A DNA stretch of 64,000 nucleotides, from NCBI GenBank assembly GCA_947453445.1, contig CANGGP010000003.1:62001-126000 (forward strand). Reading direction: 5' to 3'. The notes under the pieces were generated by a model that saw only the letters and a list, made by a program, of their open reading frames with translations, had not been told where the DNA came from and made no database searches. Below are positions 1 to 9,251 of the stretch, piece after piece; the first letter of the stretch is position 1, and every line of letters begins with the position of its first letter. The DNA comes from Sphingobacteriaceae bacterium (GTDB taxonomy: Bacteria > Bacteroidota > Bacteroidia > B-17B0 > Aurantibacillaceae). The translations under genes were made by a program, and so were the position numbers.

Positions 1-942
1 GAAAATAAATTGCAGGAAATTGTAGACAAAGCGAAACAATGGAATGTGGGCTTTATTTGCGGAGTACCGGCATGGATTCAAATTTTGTTTGAGCGAATTA
101 TTAAACATTACAATGTAAAAACCATCCACGATATTTGGCCCAACCTCGCCATTTTTGTGCATGGTGGCGTATCCATACAACCCTATAAAAAAAGCATTGA
201 TGCCCTTTGTGCAAAACCGATGATTTATTTGGATACCTATATGGCCTCCGAAGGCTTTATGGCTTTTCAAGAAAGACCCAATGAACCGCAAGGCATGAAG
301 TTGCTTAGCGATAACAAAATATTTTTTGAATTTATTCCCTTCAACAATGACAATTTTGATGCCGACGGAAATTTTTTACCCAACGCCAAAACACTCACCA
401 TTGCTGAAGTTGAAGCCGGTACAGATTATGCCTTGGTAATAAGTAATTGCGCCGGGGCATGGCGATACATCATTGGCGACACCATTAAATTTACAGATGT
501 AAAACGCTGTGAAGTTATCATCACCGGACGCACCAAACACTTTTTGAGTTTATGCGGCGAACATTTGAGTGTAGACAATATGAACAAAGCCGTACAATTG
601 GCCACTACAGAATTAGGCATTACCAGCAATGAATACTGTGTTACCGGCATTCCTTTCGAAGGTTTGTTTGCGCACCAATGGTATATTGGCGTTGATAAAC
701 AAGTTGATGGCCAAGCTTTAAAAACAGCGCTCGACAAACATTTATGTGCATTAAACGACGATTATGCGGTTGAAAGAAAACATGCCTTAAAAGAAATTAT
801 TATCACCCAATTATCGAACCAAGTTTTTATTGATTTTTTAGCCAGTAAAAATAAATTGGGCGGTCAAAGTAAATTTCCGCGCGTGTTAAAAGGAAAACAC
901 TTAAACGATTGGTTAGCATTTTTAGAAACCACTTCAAAATAA
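1..942 (+). CDS. GH3 auxin-responsive promoter family protein (5' partial)
   Basis: This is the C-terminal 313 residues of a GH3-type acyl-adenylate/amide synthetase homologue. The reading frame is open to the first base of the window, so the true start lies upstream; the family is usually about 500 residues. The segment around FVHGGVSIQPY and the following YMASEGFMAFQ matches the ATP/acyl-adenylate core of the family. The region near WRYIIGDTIKFTDV and ITGRTKHFLSLCGEHLS matches the hinge and C-terminal lobe. Bacterial members have no assigned substrate. It heads an operon with a LysE exporter 6 bp downstream. The family call is firm; the substrate is unknown. Confidence 0.85.
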   Translation, partial: ENKLQEIVDKAKQWNVGFICGVPAWIQILFERIIKHYNVKTIHDIWPNLAIFVHGGVSIQPYKKSIDALCAKPMIYLDTYMASEGFMAFQERPNEPQGMKLLSDNKIFFEFIPFNNDNFDADGNFLPNAKTLTIAEVEAGTDYALVISNCAGAWRYIIGDTIKFTDVKRCEVIITGRTKHFLSLCGEHLSVDNMNKAVQLATTELGITSNEYCVTGIPFEGLFAHQWYIGVDKQVDGQALKTALDKHLCALNDDYAVERKHALKEIIITQLSNQVFIDFLASKNKLGGQSKFPRVLKGKHLNDWLAFLETTSK

Positions 943-948
943 TCGCCG

Positions 949-1572
949 GTGCTAACACTCATTTCTCAAACCATCATCATTGTACTTTTGCTCACTTTTT
1001 CGTTTGGGCCTGCTTTTTTTGCCTTGGTGAACACAGGCATTAAGCATGGCTATAAAACCGGCGCTGTATTGGCTACCGGCATTGTACTGAGCGATTTTGC
1101 AGTGTGCTTACTAAATATTTTATTGGTAGATGGCGCCACCAGTTTTATACACAACGAAAAAATCCAGAGTTTTATGGGCATTATTGCCGGGGTGATTCTG
1201 ATTATTTTTGGGGCTTTTTATTTTAAAAAACCAATTGCGCAAGACGATGCAGGCATTGAACTCAAACAACCTTCGGTATCACTTACATTGTTGAAAGGAT
1301 TTTTCTTAAACAGTCTCAATCCTTCGGTATGGCTTTTGTGGTTGGGCAATGTTACCGCCATTAGCAAAAAGTTAGAATACTCTGTAGTTAAAATGATTAT
1401 TTATTTTAGCATTACCTTGGGCATTGTGCTTTTAATTGAATACAGTAAAGCCTATGCTGCCACCAAGTTAAAAATGGTTCTCACTGCAAAGTTGATGCAG
1501 CGAATAAATTTACTTACAGGTGTTCTGCTGATTATTTTTGGATTTGTATTAATTTATAATCATTACTTTTAA
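949..1572 (+). CDS. LysE/RhtB family translocator
   Basis: A 207-residue inner-membrane protein with about six hydrophobic segments and the LysE-type N-terminal pattern FGPAFFALVNTGIKHGYKTG. The family exports amino acids or other small metabolites. A conserved NSLNPSVWLLW segment near residue 123 fits the second half of the inverted repeat. Translation starts at GTG 6 bp after the GH3 gene, and the next gene follows after 3 bp, so it is translationally clustered. The substrate cannot be inferred from sequence. Confidence 0.85.
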   Translation: MLTLISQTIIIVLLLTFSFGPAFFALVNTGIKHGYKTGAVLATGIVLSDFAVCLLNILLVDGATSFIHNEKIQSFMGIIAGVILIIFGAFYFKKPIAQDDAGIELKQPSVSLTLLKGFFLNSLNPSVWLLWLGNVTAISKKLEYSVVKMIIYFSITLGIVLLIEYSKAYAATKLKMVLTAKLMQRINLLTGVLLIIFGFVLIYNHYF

Positions 1573-1575
1573 TTC

Positions 1576-1848
1576 TTGAGCGAAGAAGATTTAAATAAAT
1601 TCAAAGAAAAGTTGGTTGAAAGCACTTCCTTTCCCAGCATTTACATGTTTAAATTCATAATCGAAACCGGCAATAGAAACATTGCTTTGGTAGAGAGTTT
1701 ATTTGAGGCCGAAGCCGAACTGCACCGCAAGGAAAGCAGCAATGGCAAGTACACCAGCATTACAGCGCGACAAGTGGTGATGCATGCTGATGAGGTAATT
1801 GATATATACAAACGCGCTTCATTGATCAAAGGCATCATGTTTTTATAA
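1576..1848 (+). CDS. DUF493 family protein
   Basis: A 90-residue protein that aligns by eye with the DUF493 (YbeD-like) family: a small ferredoxin-like fold with FKFIIETGN near residue 26 and a C-terminal RQVVMHADEVIDIYKRAS segment. The function is unknown; the fold resembles small regulatory ACT-like domains. It starts at TTG; no ATG is available in the 3-bp spacer after lysE. Its stop overlaps the start of the next gene by one base (TAATG), which suggests coupled translation. Confidence 0.8.
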   Translation: MSEEDLNKFKEKLVESTSFPSIYMFKFIIETGNRNIALVESLFEAEAELHRKESSNGKYTSITARQVVMHADEVIDIYKRASLIKGIMFL

Positions 1849-2714
1849 TGGTTCATCAATTACATTCTGAACACTTAAGCATTCGCATAAAGGCCTTGGG
1901 CGCCGAGCTTTGCAGCGTTAAAAACAAAGCGGGTATCGAATTTATCTGGCAAGCCAATCCAAGCATTTGGGCCCGCCATGCACCGGTGCTTTTTCCGGTT
2001 GTAGGCAAATTAAAAAACGATGCTTACTTTTTGAATGAAAACACTTATCAATTAAGTCAACATGGTTTTGCCCGCGACATGTTGTTTGATTTGGTGGAGA
2101 CCGATCATAAATCTTGTACCTTTCGTTTGTTACAATCGACCGAGAGCAAAACAAAATACCCTTACGATTTTATTCTCGACATCATTTATACATTAGAAGA
2201 TGAAACTCTAAACATTGCTTACCGCATTAAAAATCCGGCAAAACAAAAAATTTATTTTAGCATAGGCGCACATCCGGCATTTAAGGTGCCCTTTTTGCCT
2301 GAAGAAAAATTTGAAGATTATGTACTCAGTTTTGAGCAAAAGGATTATCGAAAAACAAAACTCCAAAATGGCCTGATTTCAAGAACCTATGAAAATTTGC
2401 ATCTCAAACACAATCAATTGTCAATAAATAATCGCTTATTCGATGAAGATGCCCTGGTTTTTGAAAACGCACAAATTGACGAAATTTGCCTTTTTTCAAC
2501 GAAAAACCCTCATAAAATCACATTAAATTGCAAAAATTGGCCATTTTTTGGCATTTGGAGCAAAAAAGGTTGCAGCGAATTTATTTGTTTAGAACCTTGG
2601 TTTGGCATAGCCGATGAAATTGATACAAATCAAGTTTTTGAGCATAAAAAAGGCATTATTGCTCTTGATGCCGAACAAACATTCAACTGCGCTTTCAGTA
2701 TTTGCTTTACTTAG
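1848..2714 (+). CDS. aldose 1-epimerase family protein (LacX-like)
   Basis: A 288-residue galactose mutarotase-like beta-sandwich protein. Family hallmarks are HAPVLFPVVGKLKND near residue 44, QHGFARDM near residue 74, and SIGAHPAFKVPF near residue 141, which carries the conserved histidine of the active site. The enzymes interconvert alpha and beta anomers of sugars; LacX-type members often have unknown substrates. There is no signal peptide, so it is cytoplasmic. ATG at 1848 overlaps the upstream stop codon. It is the last gene of the 1-2714 operon. Confidence 0.85.
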   Translation: MVHQLHSEHLSIRIKALGAELCSVKNKAGIEFIWQANPSIWARHAPVLFPVVGKLKNDAYFLNENTYQLSQHGFARDMLFDLVETDHKSCTFRLLQSTESKTKYPYDFILDIIYTLEDETLNIAYRIKNPAKQKIYFSIGAHPAFKVPFLPEEKFEDYVLSFEQKDYRKTKLQNGLISRTYENLHLKHNQLSINNRLFDEDALVFENAQIDEICLFSTKNPHKITLNCKNWPFFGIWSKKGCSEFICLEPWFGIADEIDTNQVFEHKKGIIALDAEQTFNCAFSICFT

Positions 2715-2783
2715 GTCCAATTTTACCGGGTTCCTATACCGAAGTAACAAGTTAAAACCTAGTTTAAAGCCCTCGCTTGGCTA

Positions 2784-2813
2784 GTTTAGAATGCAAAAAT
2801 TTGCTTATTTTTG
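2784..2813 (+). promoter_or_regulatory. Bacteroidota-type promoter of tig
   Basis: A perfect -7 box TATTTTTG (TAnnTTTG) occupies 2806-2813, with a weak -33 element (GTTTAG) near 2784-2789. The box ends 19 bases before the trigger factor ATG. Confidence 0.6.
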
Positions 2814-2832
2814 CGCTCCTAAATTTTAAAAC

Positions 2833-4167
2833 ATGAACATTACACAAAACAACATTGATACGCTAAATGCAGAAATTACAATTTCTTTAAATCCTTCTGA
2901 TTATGAAAACAAAGTAAACGAAGGAATTAAAAAGGTGCAGCGTCAAGCCAACATGCCGGGCTTCAGACCGGGCAAGGTGCCAAGCGGATTAATTAAAAAA
3001 CAATATGGTACACAAATTTTAGTGGATGAAATCAATAAAATTTTGAATGACTCCATTTACAAATACATTGAAGAAAACAAAATTGACATTTTAGGTAATC
3101 CAATGCCAAAGGATCAAACGGCAGTTGACTTTACAAATCAAAAAGAATTTGAATTTGTTTACCAATTAGGCTTAGCACCTGCTTTTGACATTGATTTAAA
3201 CAAGAATTTACACTTTAATTACAAGGTTGTAAAAATCGACGAAGACTTAATTGAAAAATATTTGAAAGATGTGCGTCGTAATTACGGTAACCCTGTTAAT
3301 CCTGAAGTATCATCTGAAAAAGACGTTGTGTTTGTTGACATTAACGAAATGGATGAAAGCGGAAACATTAAGCCGGGCGGAATTTTTAAAAGCACAAGCT
3401 TAAATTATGAGCGTTTGGCTGAAGGCACTTCAAAAAGCAAGTTGGTTGGTTTAAAGAAAGAAGATAAATTGCTTGTAAAAATCAACGAGTTTTATCCTAC
3501 CGCATTAGACAAAAGCATGTCGTTGGGCATCGACAAAGAATTGGCCGAAACCATCGACTGTTCGCTTCAATTAACAGTGAAAAACATTTCTCGCATTGAA
3601 GATGCAGAATTGAACCAAGAATTATTTGATAAAGTTTACGGTGCAGGTGTGATTAATAGTATTGAGGAATTCAAAGAAAAAATCCGTACTGAATTAAGCG
3701 CCATGTTTGATGCCGATGCAGAACGTTTTTTAAGATCAGAGGTTGAAAACAAATTGGTAGAATCAATTAATCCTACTTTACCGGATAACTTCTTAAAACG
3801 TTGGTTAATGACGGTGAACGAAAAACCAATCACTGAAGAAGAATTGGAAAAAGATTATCCAAGTTATTCGAAATCGATGCAATGGCGTTTAATTGAAAAT
3901 AAAATTATTAAAGACAATGCTTTGAAGGTTGAATCGGAAGAAATCACCAATGAGGCAAAAGCTTATATCCGCGGCGAATACGCTAAATACGGCCAAGTGC
4001 CAAGTGATGAAGATTTGGAAAAAATCACCAAAGACATTTTAAGCAAAGAAAAAGAAGCACAAAAAATTGTTGAGAATTTATACAGCAAAAAAGTATTAGA
4101 CCTCATCAAAGAAAAATGTTCACTTGATTTTAATGAAGTGAGTTATGATGATTTTTTTAAGGGATAA
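2833..4167 (+). CDS. tig: trigger factor
   Basis: A 444-residue ribosome-associated chaperone that binds nascent chains at the tunnel exit. The N-terminal ribosome-docking loop MPGFRPGKVP (about residues 42-51) is the diagnostic signature. A central segment (about 145-250) sits where the FKBP-type PPIase domain lies, but it lacks the classic FKBP pattern and is probably catalytically degenerate. The C-terminal chaperone arms are helical. The gene is monocistronic, with its own promoter and a strong terminator. Confidence 0.95.
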   Translation: MNITQNNIDTLNAEITISLNPSDYENKVNEGIKKVQRQANMPGFRPGKVPSGLIKKQYGTQILVDEINKILNDSIYKYIEENKIDILGNPMPKDQTAVDFTNQKEFEFVYQLGLAPAFDIDLNKNLHFNYKVVKIDEDLIEKYLKDVRRNYGNPVNPEVSSEKDVVFVDINEMDESGNIKPGGIFKSTSLNYERLAEGTSKSKLVGLKKEDKLLVKINEFYPTALDKSMSLGIDKELAETIDCSLQLTVKNISRIEDAELNQELFDKVYGAGVINSIEEFKEKIRTELSAMFDADAERFLRSEVENKLVESINPTLPDNFLKRWLMTVNEKPITEEELEKDYPSYSKSMQWRLIENKIIKDNALKVESEEITNEAKAYIRGEYAKYGQVPSDEDLEKITKDILSKEKEAQKIVENLYSKKVLDLIKEKCSLDFNEVSYDDFFKG

Positions 4168-4196
4168 GATTCTTTCCTTCTTGCAACAAATTAAAG

Positions 4197-4223
4197 CCCT
4201 CTGATTGATTCAGGGGGTTTTTT
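4197..4223 (+). terminator. Rho-independent terminator after tig
   Basis: An 8-bp stem (4197-4204 with 4210-4217, one G-T pair) and a 5-base loop are followed by six T's. The T-run runs into the stop codon of the convergent EnvC-like gene. Confidence 0.85.
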
Positions 4224-5586
4224 ATTTTGCGTTGAACAGCCAGCCGCTTGGGTCCATTGTTTTTTGGCCTTTCCAAATTTGCAGATTGATGGCTGTTTTA
4301 TCTTCATCTTCGTTGTACATCACCGTGCCAATCACTTGTTTTACTTTAACTTTCTGACCGGTGCTAACCAAAACATCGCCCAAATTACAGTAAACACTTA
4401 GGTATTCTCCATGGCGGATGATGATTAATTTTCCGCCAGTAGGCGATACGGCAATGCTGGTGACTTCACCGTCGAACACAGCACGTGCTTGGGTGCCTTT
4501 GCTAACGCATATTTCTATTCCATTATTAAACATCATAAAACCTTTTATGGCCGGATGTTCGTGTTCACCATACGTTTCGCAAATCACACCTTTCACTACC
4601 GGCCAAGGTAATTTACCACGGTTGTTCGAAAAATCTTCACTCAAGGCTTCTGCTTCTTCTGTTAAAACCGGCACTGTAGCGTTTTCGTTTTTTGCTGGTT
4701 TTACATTTGCCGTGTTATTGTCTTTTTTAGGGTTGTTTTTCTTGTCATCTTTGCTCTTATCCTCTTTCTTTTTTGCAGCCAGCAATTTAGCCAGTTCAGC
4801 ACGATTGGCTTCCTCGGCCTTTCTTCTGATTTCTTCTTCAATTAAGTTTTTAATGGCCAGCTGTAATTGTATGGCTGCTTGTTTACGCTTTTGGAGTTCG
4901 GCCTTTAAGCCCTTTTCTTTTTGTTGTAATTCGGTTAATATTTCTTCTTTTTGTGCCTTCTCTTTGTTGAGTGTTTTTTTCTCTTTTTCTTCAATGCCCA
5001 ACAAATTATTTTTTTCTTCACGGTGCATTTTTAATTCATTGATTTTGGCAATGAGTTGGGTTTGCGTGGTGATTATTTCGGTGGCTTGTTTCTTTCTAAA
5101 CTCAGAGTATTGCTGCATGTACTTAAGACGTGCGTATGCTTGCGTAAAATTTTCGGCCGCAAAAATAAACATCAGCGTGCTGTAGGCATCTTGATTGCGC
5201 TGCGCAAACACAATCATGCGAGCATATTCGGTTTTTAATTTTTCCAAACTCTTTTTGAGTTGTGCCTCTTCATTTTCATTGCCCGCAATTTCTTTGTTGA
5301 GTTCTTTAATCTCGGCCAATATCACATTGATTAAATCTTGGCGCTTTTCGAGTTTCATGCTAATGTTAACCAAAGCCCCAATAGAAGATTTTTTGTGCGC
5401 TTTGGTTTCGCTCAACATGTTGTTTATTTCATTAATTTCTTCGTTGATTTTCTTTTTTTTGTTTTCGAGCTCCTTCTTCGAAACCTTATTGTTTTTTTGA
5501 TTTTGTGCCGCGCCTTGAAGCGTGAATAAAAAAAGAAGGATGCAAAAAAGCAGTTGACTATTTCTTTTGAATTTGAATAGCGTCAT
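4222..5586 (-). CDS. EnvC-like murein hydrolase activator, degenerate M23/LytM domain
   Basis: A 454-residue exported protein with an N-terminal signal peptide ending near GAAQ, a long charged coiled coil (about residues 30-285), a low-complexity Lys/Asn linker, and a C-terminal LytM (M23) domain from about 335. The zinc ligands of active M23 peptidases are missing: the usual H...GxDI site reads NNGIEI, YAHL reads YCNL, and the final HxH position reads INLQIW. This pattern is known for EnvC-type activators, which switch on amidases rather than cut peptidoglycan. It is the last gene of a four-gene minus-strand operon and overlaps the upstream gene by 29 bp. Confidence 0.85.
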   Translation of the reverse strand: MTLFKFKRNSQLLFCILLFLFTLQGAAQNQKNNKVSKKELENKKKKINEEINEINNMLSETKAHKKSSIGALVNISMKLEKRQDLINVILAEIKELNKEIAGNENEEAQLKKSLEKLKTEYARMIVFAQRNQDAYSTLMFIFAAENFTQAYARLKYMQQYSEFRKKQATEIITTQTQLIAKINELKMHREEKNNLLGIEEKEKKTLNKEKAQKEEILTELQQKEKGLKAELQKRKQAAIQLQLAIKNLIEEEIRRKAEEANRAELAKLLAAKKKEDKSKDDKKNNPKKDNNTANVKPAKNENATVPVLTEEAEALSEDFSNNRGKLPWPVVKGVICETYGEHEHPAIKGFMMFNNGIEICVSKGTQARAVFDGEVTSIAVSPTGGKLIIIRHGEYLSVYCNLGDVLVSTGQKVKVKQVIGTVMYNEDEDKTAINLQIWKGQKTMDPSGWLFNAK

Positions 5587-6442
5587 ATTTGGCCGGGATG
5601 TTTAAAGTCAACTTTTGTATCGTATTTTTCTCAATACGAACATAGTCAATTTTAACCTTTGCCTTCTTCTCAGCCAGCACCTCAATATCAACATGGTATG
5701 GTGCATAAACACTGTCTTTTTGGGTAAATTGCCCATAAGCAGCTGTAAACTTTCGCCCAGTACTTTGGTCGGTAAACTCGTTGTTGATGATTTTGTAATT
5801 CTCTGCGTTAAGCGTAAGCACTTGCAGTTCATCCTTTATTTCAGAGCTTCCTTGCAATATTTTCTTAAGTTTTCGTTTTCTTTCGGTGCTTAATAAATAA
5901 TGACAGTTTTGGCGATCAGCAACCGGCTTCAAACGGGTTTCTTCATCATGAAATTCGGCACTGTTACCAAATAATACAGCTTGAATTAAATCGAAATCAA
6001 TATCTGTGTTTAATAATTGATTAATGTAATCGAAATTGCCTTTGAAATAAGATTTTTGAATATAGTTCACCATTTTCACCGAATCGCGCGTAATGAGCAC
6101 CTTGGCGACTTCTAATCCCAACACATACTGTATGCTTATGAGCATGGCGCTGTCTTTTCGAATTTTCACCTTAATGTCAAAGCTTTCTTCTTTTTCATCA
6201 ATGAGTGTTTCAACATTGGCCTTTGCGTATAACCACTCGAACTTTAGTTCGTTTTCTTTAACATGCTTGCTGAGGGTTTTGGCGCTTTTATAATCGAGCT
6301 TGCAACGCACATTAACCGTGTCAACTTGTGCCACTTCAACGGCAGGACTTGGGGCATGGAGTTTTTTCTTTGATTTACATGCCGAGAAGGGCATTAAACC
6401 AAACAAAATAATGAACAAAAAAATAAACCCTGACCTACTCAT
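5558..6442 (-). CDS. DUF4292 domain lipoprotein
   Basis: A 294-residue predicted lipoprotein: the signal sequence ends in the lipobox FSAC, so the mature protein begins at Cys22. The rest matches DUF4292, a LolA/LolB-like fold family frequent in Bacteroidota. A role in lipoprotein or envelope assembly is inferred from the fold only. It overlaps the upstream TPR gene by 8 bp and the downstream EnvC-like gene by 29 bp, so the three are translationally coupled. Confidence 0.8.
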   Translation of the reverse strand: MSRSGFIFLFIILFGLMPFSACKSKKKLHAPSPAVEVAQVDTVNVRCKLDYKSAKTLSKHVKENELKFEWLYAKANVETLIDEKEESFDIKVKIRKDSAMLISIQYVLGLEVAKVLITRDSVKMVNYIQKSYFKGNFDYINQLLNTDIDFDLIQAVLFGNSAEFHDEETRLKPVADRQNCHYLLSTERKRKLKKILQGSSEIKDELQVLTLNAENYKIINNEFTDQSTGRKFTAAYGQFTQKDSVYAPYHVDIEVLAEKKAKVKIDYVRIEKNTIQKLTLNIPAKYDAIQIQKK

Positions 6443-8210
6443 ACCATTTTTTATCTTTTATTTTTTTTGATAATATTTCTGATTTATTACCTGCTGCCTT
6501 CGATTTGTTCCATTGCAAAAAAGCCTCTTCGGTTTTGTCGGAAAAATAAAGAATGTCGCCGTAATGCTCAATAACAGTGGCGCTTTGGCTTAATTTTACA
6601 GCTTCGGTGATAAATTGTAAGGCTTGGGTATATTTTTTTTCTTTAAAAAATATCCATGCATAAGTGTCCAAATAATTCGCATTATTTGGTCTTAATTCGT
6701 TTGCCCTGCGCGATAATTTTTCAGCCAAGTCTAAATTTGTATTTCTCAAAGAAAGGTAATAGGCATAATTATTCAAAACAAAAGTATTGTCGGCATCCAA
6801 TTTTAAAGCCTGTTCAAAGCTGTTGTCGGAATTGGCATAGTCTTTCATTTGAAAATAGTTGTCGCCGGCAGCACTCAAAAAATCAATCATCAAGCGTTTA
6901 TTGCCGCTTGATAAATCCAATCCGTCTTTTAAGTTTTTTGCTGCTTGCGAGTATTGTTTTAAGGCGGCATTGGCAATACCCCCATACAAATAAAATACCG
7001 GTTGGTTCGGAAAAATTTCAATGGCCTGCTCGGCATGAATTGATAAAGAATCGAAGGCGCTGATGTCGTTTTCGGTGATGAGTAAGTTTTGCCACAAGCG
7101 ATAATTGTTTTTATCGAGGGAAACTGCTTTGTAATAATAAAATGCTGCTTCTTTGGTGTTTTTGTCGAGTCGATAAAAATCGCCACACAAAGCATTAATG
7201 GGCATGGCCTTGGGGTTTGATTGAACGGCCAACTTCGCCAACATTAAACCTTGCTCAAAAGCCAAGTGGTTTCCATGTTCGGCGCGCTTGTAGTAATCTT
7301 CAATAATTTGTGTTTTAACCGTTACATCCAAAGATGGGTTTTCAATGGCTTTCTGCAAATCTTTTAATGCTTCGGTATCGTTGCCTTTATTAACGTGGTA
7401 ATCGTGCAGCGACAAATAAACAGTGGGGTTATATGGATCAAGCAGAATAATTTTATCATACACCGATTTTGCCTTTTCAATTTGTTTTGTTTCGATGTAC
7501 AAATCGGCCAAATCGTTGTAGTTGCGCATTTGTGATTGATCGGAAGCAATCAATTTTAATAATTCTTCTTCAGCCCTTTTATAATCTTTAAGGTTTTTGA
7601 GTATGCGCAGTTTATTGAGAGTTATTTGCTCATTGATGCCCATCGATCTTTCCAATTCATCGTATAGGTTTAATGCCTTTTCAGCTTGCCCTGTTAATGA
7701 ATATTCGTAGGCTAATTCTTCTTTTAATTCGTTTTTTTTAGGAAAACGGCGAATTAAATTTTCCCTCACTTTAATGGCGTTTAAGTATTGGCGATTGGCC
7801 ACAAAACATTCGGCCAATAACAATTGATACCATTCGTTTTGAGGTTCTGCGGCTGCACATATTTTAGCATTTTGCAAAGCTTCCATGGCTGAGCCTAACA
7901 TCTTATGAATGATTGCCAATTCGTAATAAACGGCATGGTTTTTAGGGTCGATTTTTAAACAAGATTCGAATAGGCGCTTGGCTTCATTAAAATTTCCTTT
8001 CATGCGCTCAGCACAACCATCGATGAACAAATTGCCAAATTGAATTTCGGCAGGACTAAAACCTTTGTTTTCGCTGCTTTGATCAGCATGCCCGGTTTTA
8101 GCCAATGAGCCTCCGCTTTTACAATTACTTAAAAAAGTAAAAACTAAAATAAAAGCAAACAAGCGGATACTATGTGGTAATATATTAGGCAATAATTTGT
8201 GTATAATCAC
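6435..8210 (-). CDS. TPR-repeat lipoprotein
   Basis: A 591-residue protein with a lipoprotein signal peptide (LSNC lipobox near residue 30) followed by tetratricopeptide repeats along almost the whole length, seen as repeated A..LY..A...DP motifs at 34-residue spacing. TPR arrays are protein-binding scaffolds; this one would be anchored to a membrane on the periplasmic side. It lies between the nucleotidyltransferase (26-bp overlap) and the DUF4292 lipoprotein (8-bp overlap). This gene order recurs in Bacteroidota. The partner is unknown. Confidence 0.85.
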   Translation of the reverse strand: MIIHKLLPNILPHSIRLFAFILVFTFLSNCKSGGSLAKTGHADQSSENKGFSPAEIQFGNLFIDGCAERMKGNFNEAKRLFESCLKIDPKNHAVYYELAIIHKMLGSAMEALQNAKICAAAEPQNEWYQLLLAECFVANRQYLNAIKVRENLIRRFPKKNELKEELAYEYSLTGQAEKALNLYDELERSMGINEQITLNKLRILKNLKDYKRAEEELLKLIASDQSQMRNYNDLADLYIETKQIEKAKSVYDKIILLDPYNPTVYLSLHDYHVNKGNDTEALKDLQKAIENPSLDVTVKTQIIEDYYKRAEHGNHLAFEQGLMLAKLAVQSNPKAMPINALCGDFYRLDKNTKEAAFYYYKAVSLDKNNYRLWQNLLITENDISAFDSLSIHAEQAIEIFPNQPVFYLYGGIANAALKQYSQAAKNLKDGLDLSSGNKRLMIDFLSAAGDNYFQMKDYANSDNSFEQALKLDADNTFVLNNYAYYLSLRNTNLDLAEKLSRRANELRPNNANYLDTYAWIFFKEKKYTQALQFITEAVKLSQSATVIEHYGDILYFSDKTEEAFLQWNKSKAAGNKSEILSKKIKDKKWYE

Positions 8211-9195
8211 TTATGCTTAAATCAAGTGCTTTTCCGCTTACTTCAGCGCCAATGCCAATCATGCTGTTTTGCACATGTGCGTTGGTTAATTTTACCGATG
8301 CTTGTACAATGCTGTTTTGAATAATACTGCCGCTTATTTTGGTATTTGCGCCAATGCTTACATGTGGGCCAACGATTGAATTTTGAATTTCAACACCATC
8401 GCCAATATAACAAGGTTCAATAATTACGCTGTTGTTTTGAACAATGTTTTTTCCTTTTAATTCTGCTTTTCCTTTGTTGAACTCAAGCACCCTTTGGTTG
8501 GTGTAAACCGTTGCGTTTTTATTTCCGCAATCGAGCCATTCGGTCACTTGTCCCGGCACAAATTGCGTGCCTTTTTGTTTCATGTTTTCGAGGGCATTTG
8601 TTAATTGGTATTCCCCTTTTTCTTTGATGTCGTTATCAAGCAAATACTGTAATTCACTTTTAAGGTAATCACCATCTTTAAAATAATAAATACCGATAAT
8701 GGCCAAATCACTTATAAAGGTGCCGGGTTTTTCAATAAAATCGGTGATACTGCCCTGGGCGTTTAATTTTACCACACCAAACTGACTTGGATCGTCAATT
8801 TTTTGCACCCAAATAACACCTTCCTTTTCTGTATCCATCACAAAATCCGCCTTAAACAATGTGTCGGCAAAGGCCACCACGGTTTTTCCTTTAATGGCCT
8901 CTTTGGCACACATAATGGCGTGAGCTGTGCCCAAAGCCACTTCTTGGTAATAAATACTGCCTTTGGCCCCTTGGCTTTCAGCCACTTTAATTAAATCTTT
9001 TTCAACCTCAGCACCGAAATCAGGACTAATCACAAAAGCAATTTCATTTACTTTTTGACCACACACTTTGGTAATATCTTCAACCAAACGTTGCACAACC
9101 GGCTTTCCGGCAACATGAATCAATGGTTTTGCAGTGGTTAATGTATGAGGGCGCATGCGTTTGCCCTTTCCTGCCATGGGGATAATAATTTGCAT
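8185..9195 (-). CDS. sugar-phosphate nucleotidyltransferase with left-handed beta-helix tail
   Basis: A 336-residue enzyme of the RmlA/GlmU type that joins a nucleoside triphosphate to a sugar 1-phosphate. The N-terminal signature G9-x-G11-x-R13-x-x-P16 and the TAKPL lysine are present. A central FIEKPGTFISDLAIIGIY segment matches sugar-binding loops. From about residue 245 hexapeptide-like repeats (INSIVGPH, ISGSIIQNS) form a left-handed beta-helix. The sugar and nucleotide are not determinable. It is the first gene of the 4222-9195 operon and has a TAnnTTTG box 20 bases upstream. Confidence 0.88.
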   Translation of the reverse strand: MQIIIPMAGKGKRMRPHTLTTAKPLIHVAGKPVVQRLVEDITKVCGQKVNEIAFVISPDFGAEVEKDLIKVAESQGAKGSIYYQEVALGTAHAIMCAKEAIKGKTVVAFADTLFKADFVMDTEKEGVIWVQKIDDPSQFGVVKLNAQGSITDFIEKPGTFISDLAIIGIYYFKDGDYLKSELQYLLDNDIKEKGEYQLTNALENMKQKGTQFVPGQVTEWLDCGNKNATVYTNQRVLEFNKGKAELKGKNIVQNNSVIIEPCYIGDGVEIQNSIVGPHVSIGANTKISGSIIQNSIVQASVKLTNAHVQNSMIGIGAEVSGKALDLSISDYTQIIA

Positions 9196-9215
9196 AAAAG
9201 CTTGACTAATAGCGG

Positions 9216-9223
9216 CAAAAATA
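9216..9223 (-). promoter_or_regulatory. -7 box of the nucleotidyltransferase operon
   Basis: On the minus strand the sequence reads TATTTTTG, a perfect TAnnTTTG. It ends 20 bases before the ATG. No convincing -33 element is seen because the region overlaps the divergent promoter. Confidence 0.55.
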
Positions 9224-9236
9224 ACATTATTTATCC

Positions 9237-9244
9237 TAAGTTTG
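9237..9244 (+). promoter_or_regulatory. -7 box of the LigT-like gene
   Basis: TAAGTTTG is a perfect TAnnTTTG. Only seven bases separate it from the ATG at 9252, so the 5' leader would be a few bases or absent. Confidence 0.55.
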
Positions 9245-9251
9245 AGCCTGT

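Noticed and set aside
4418-5185. 255-codon open frame on the + strand
   Set aside because: It lies antisense to the coiled-coil part of the EnvC-like gene; its Ser/Phe-rich product mirrors Lys/Glu-rich codons. No promoter or family match.
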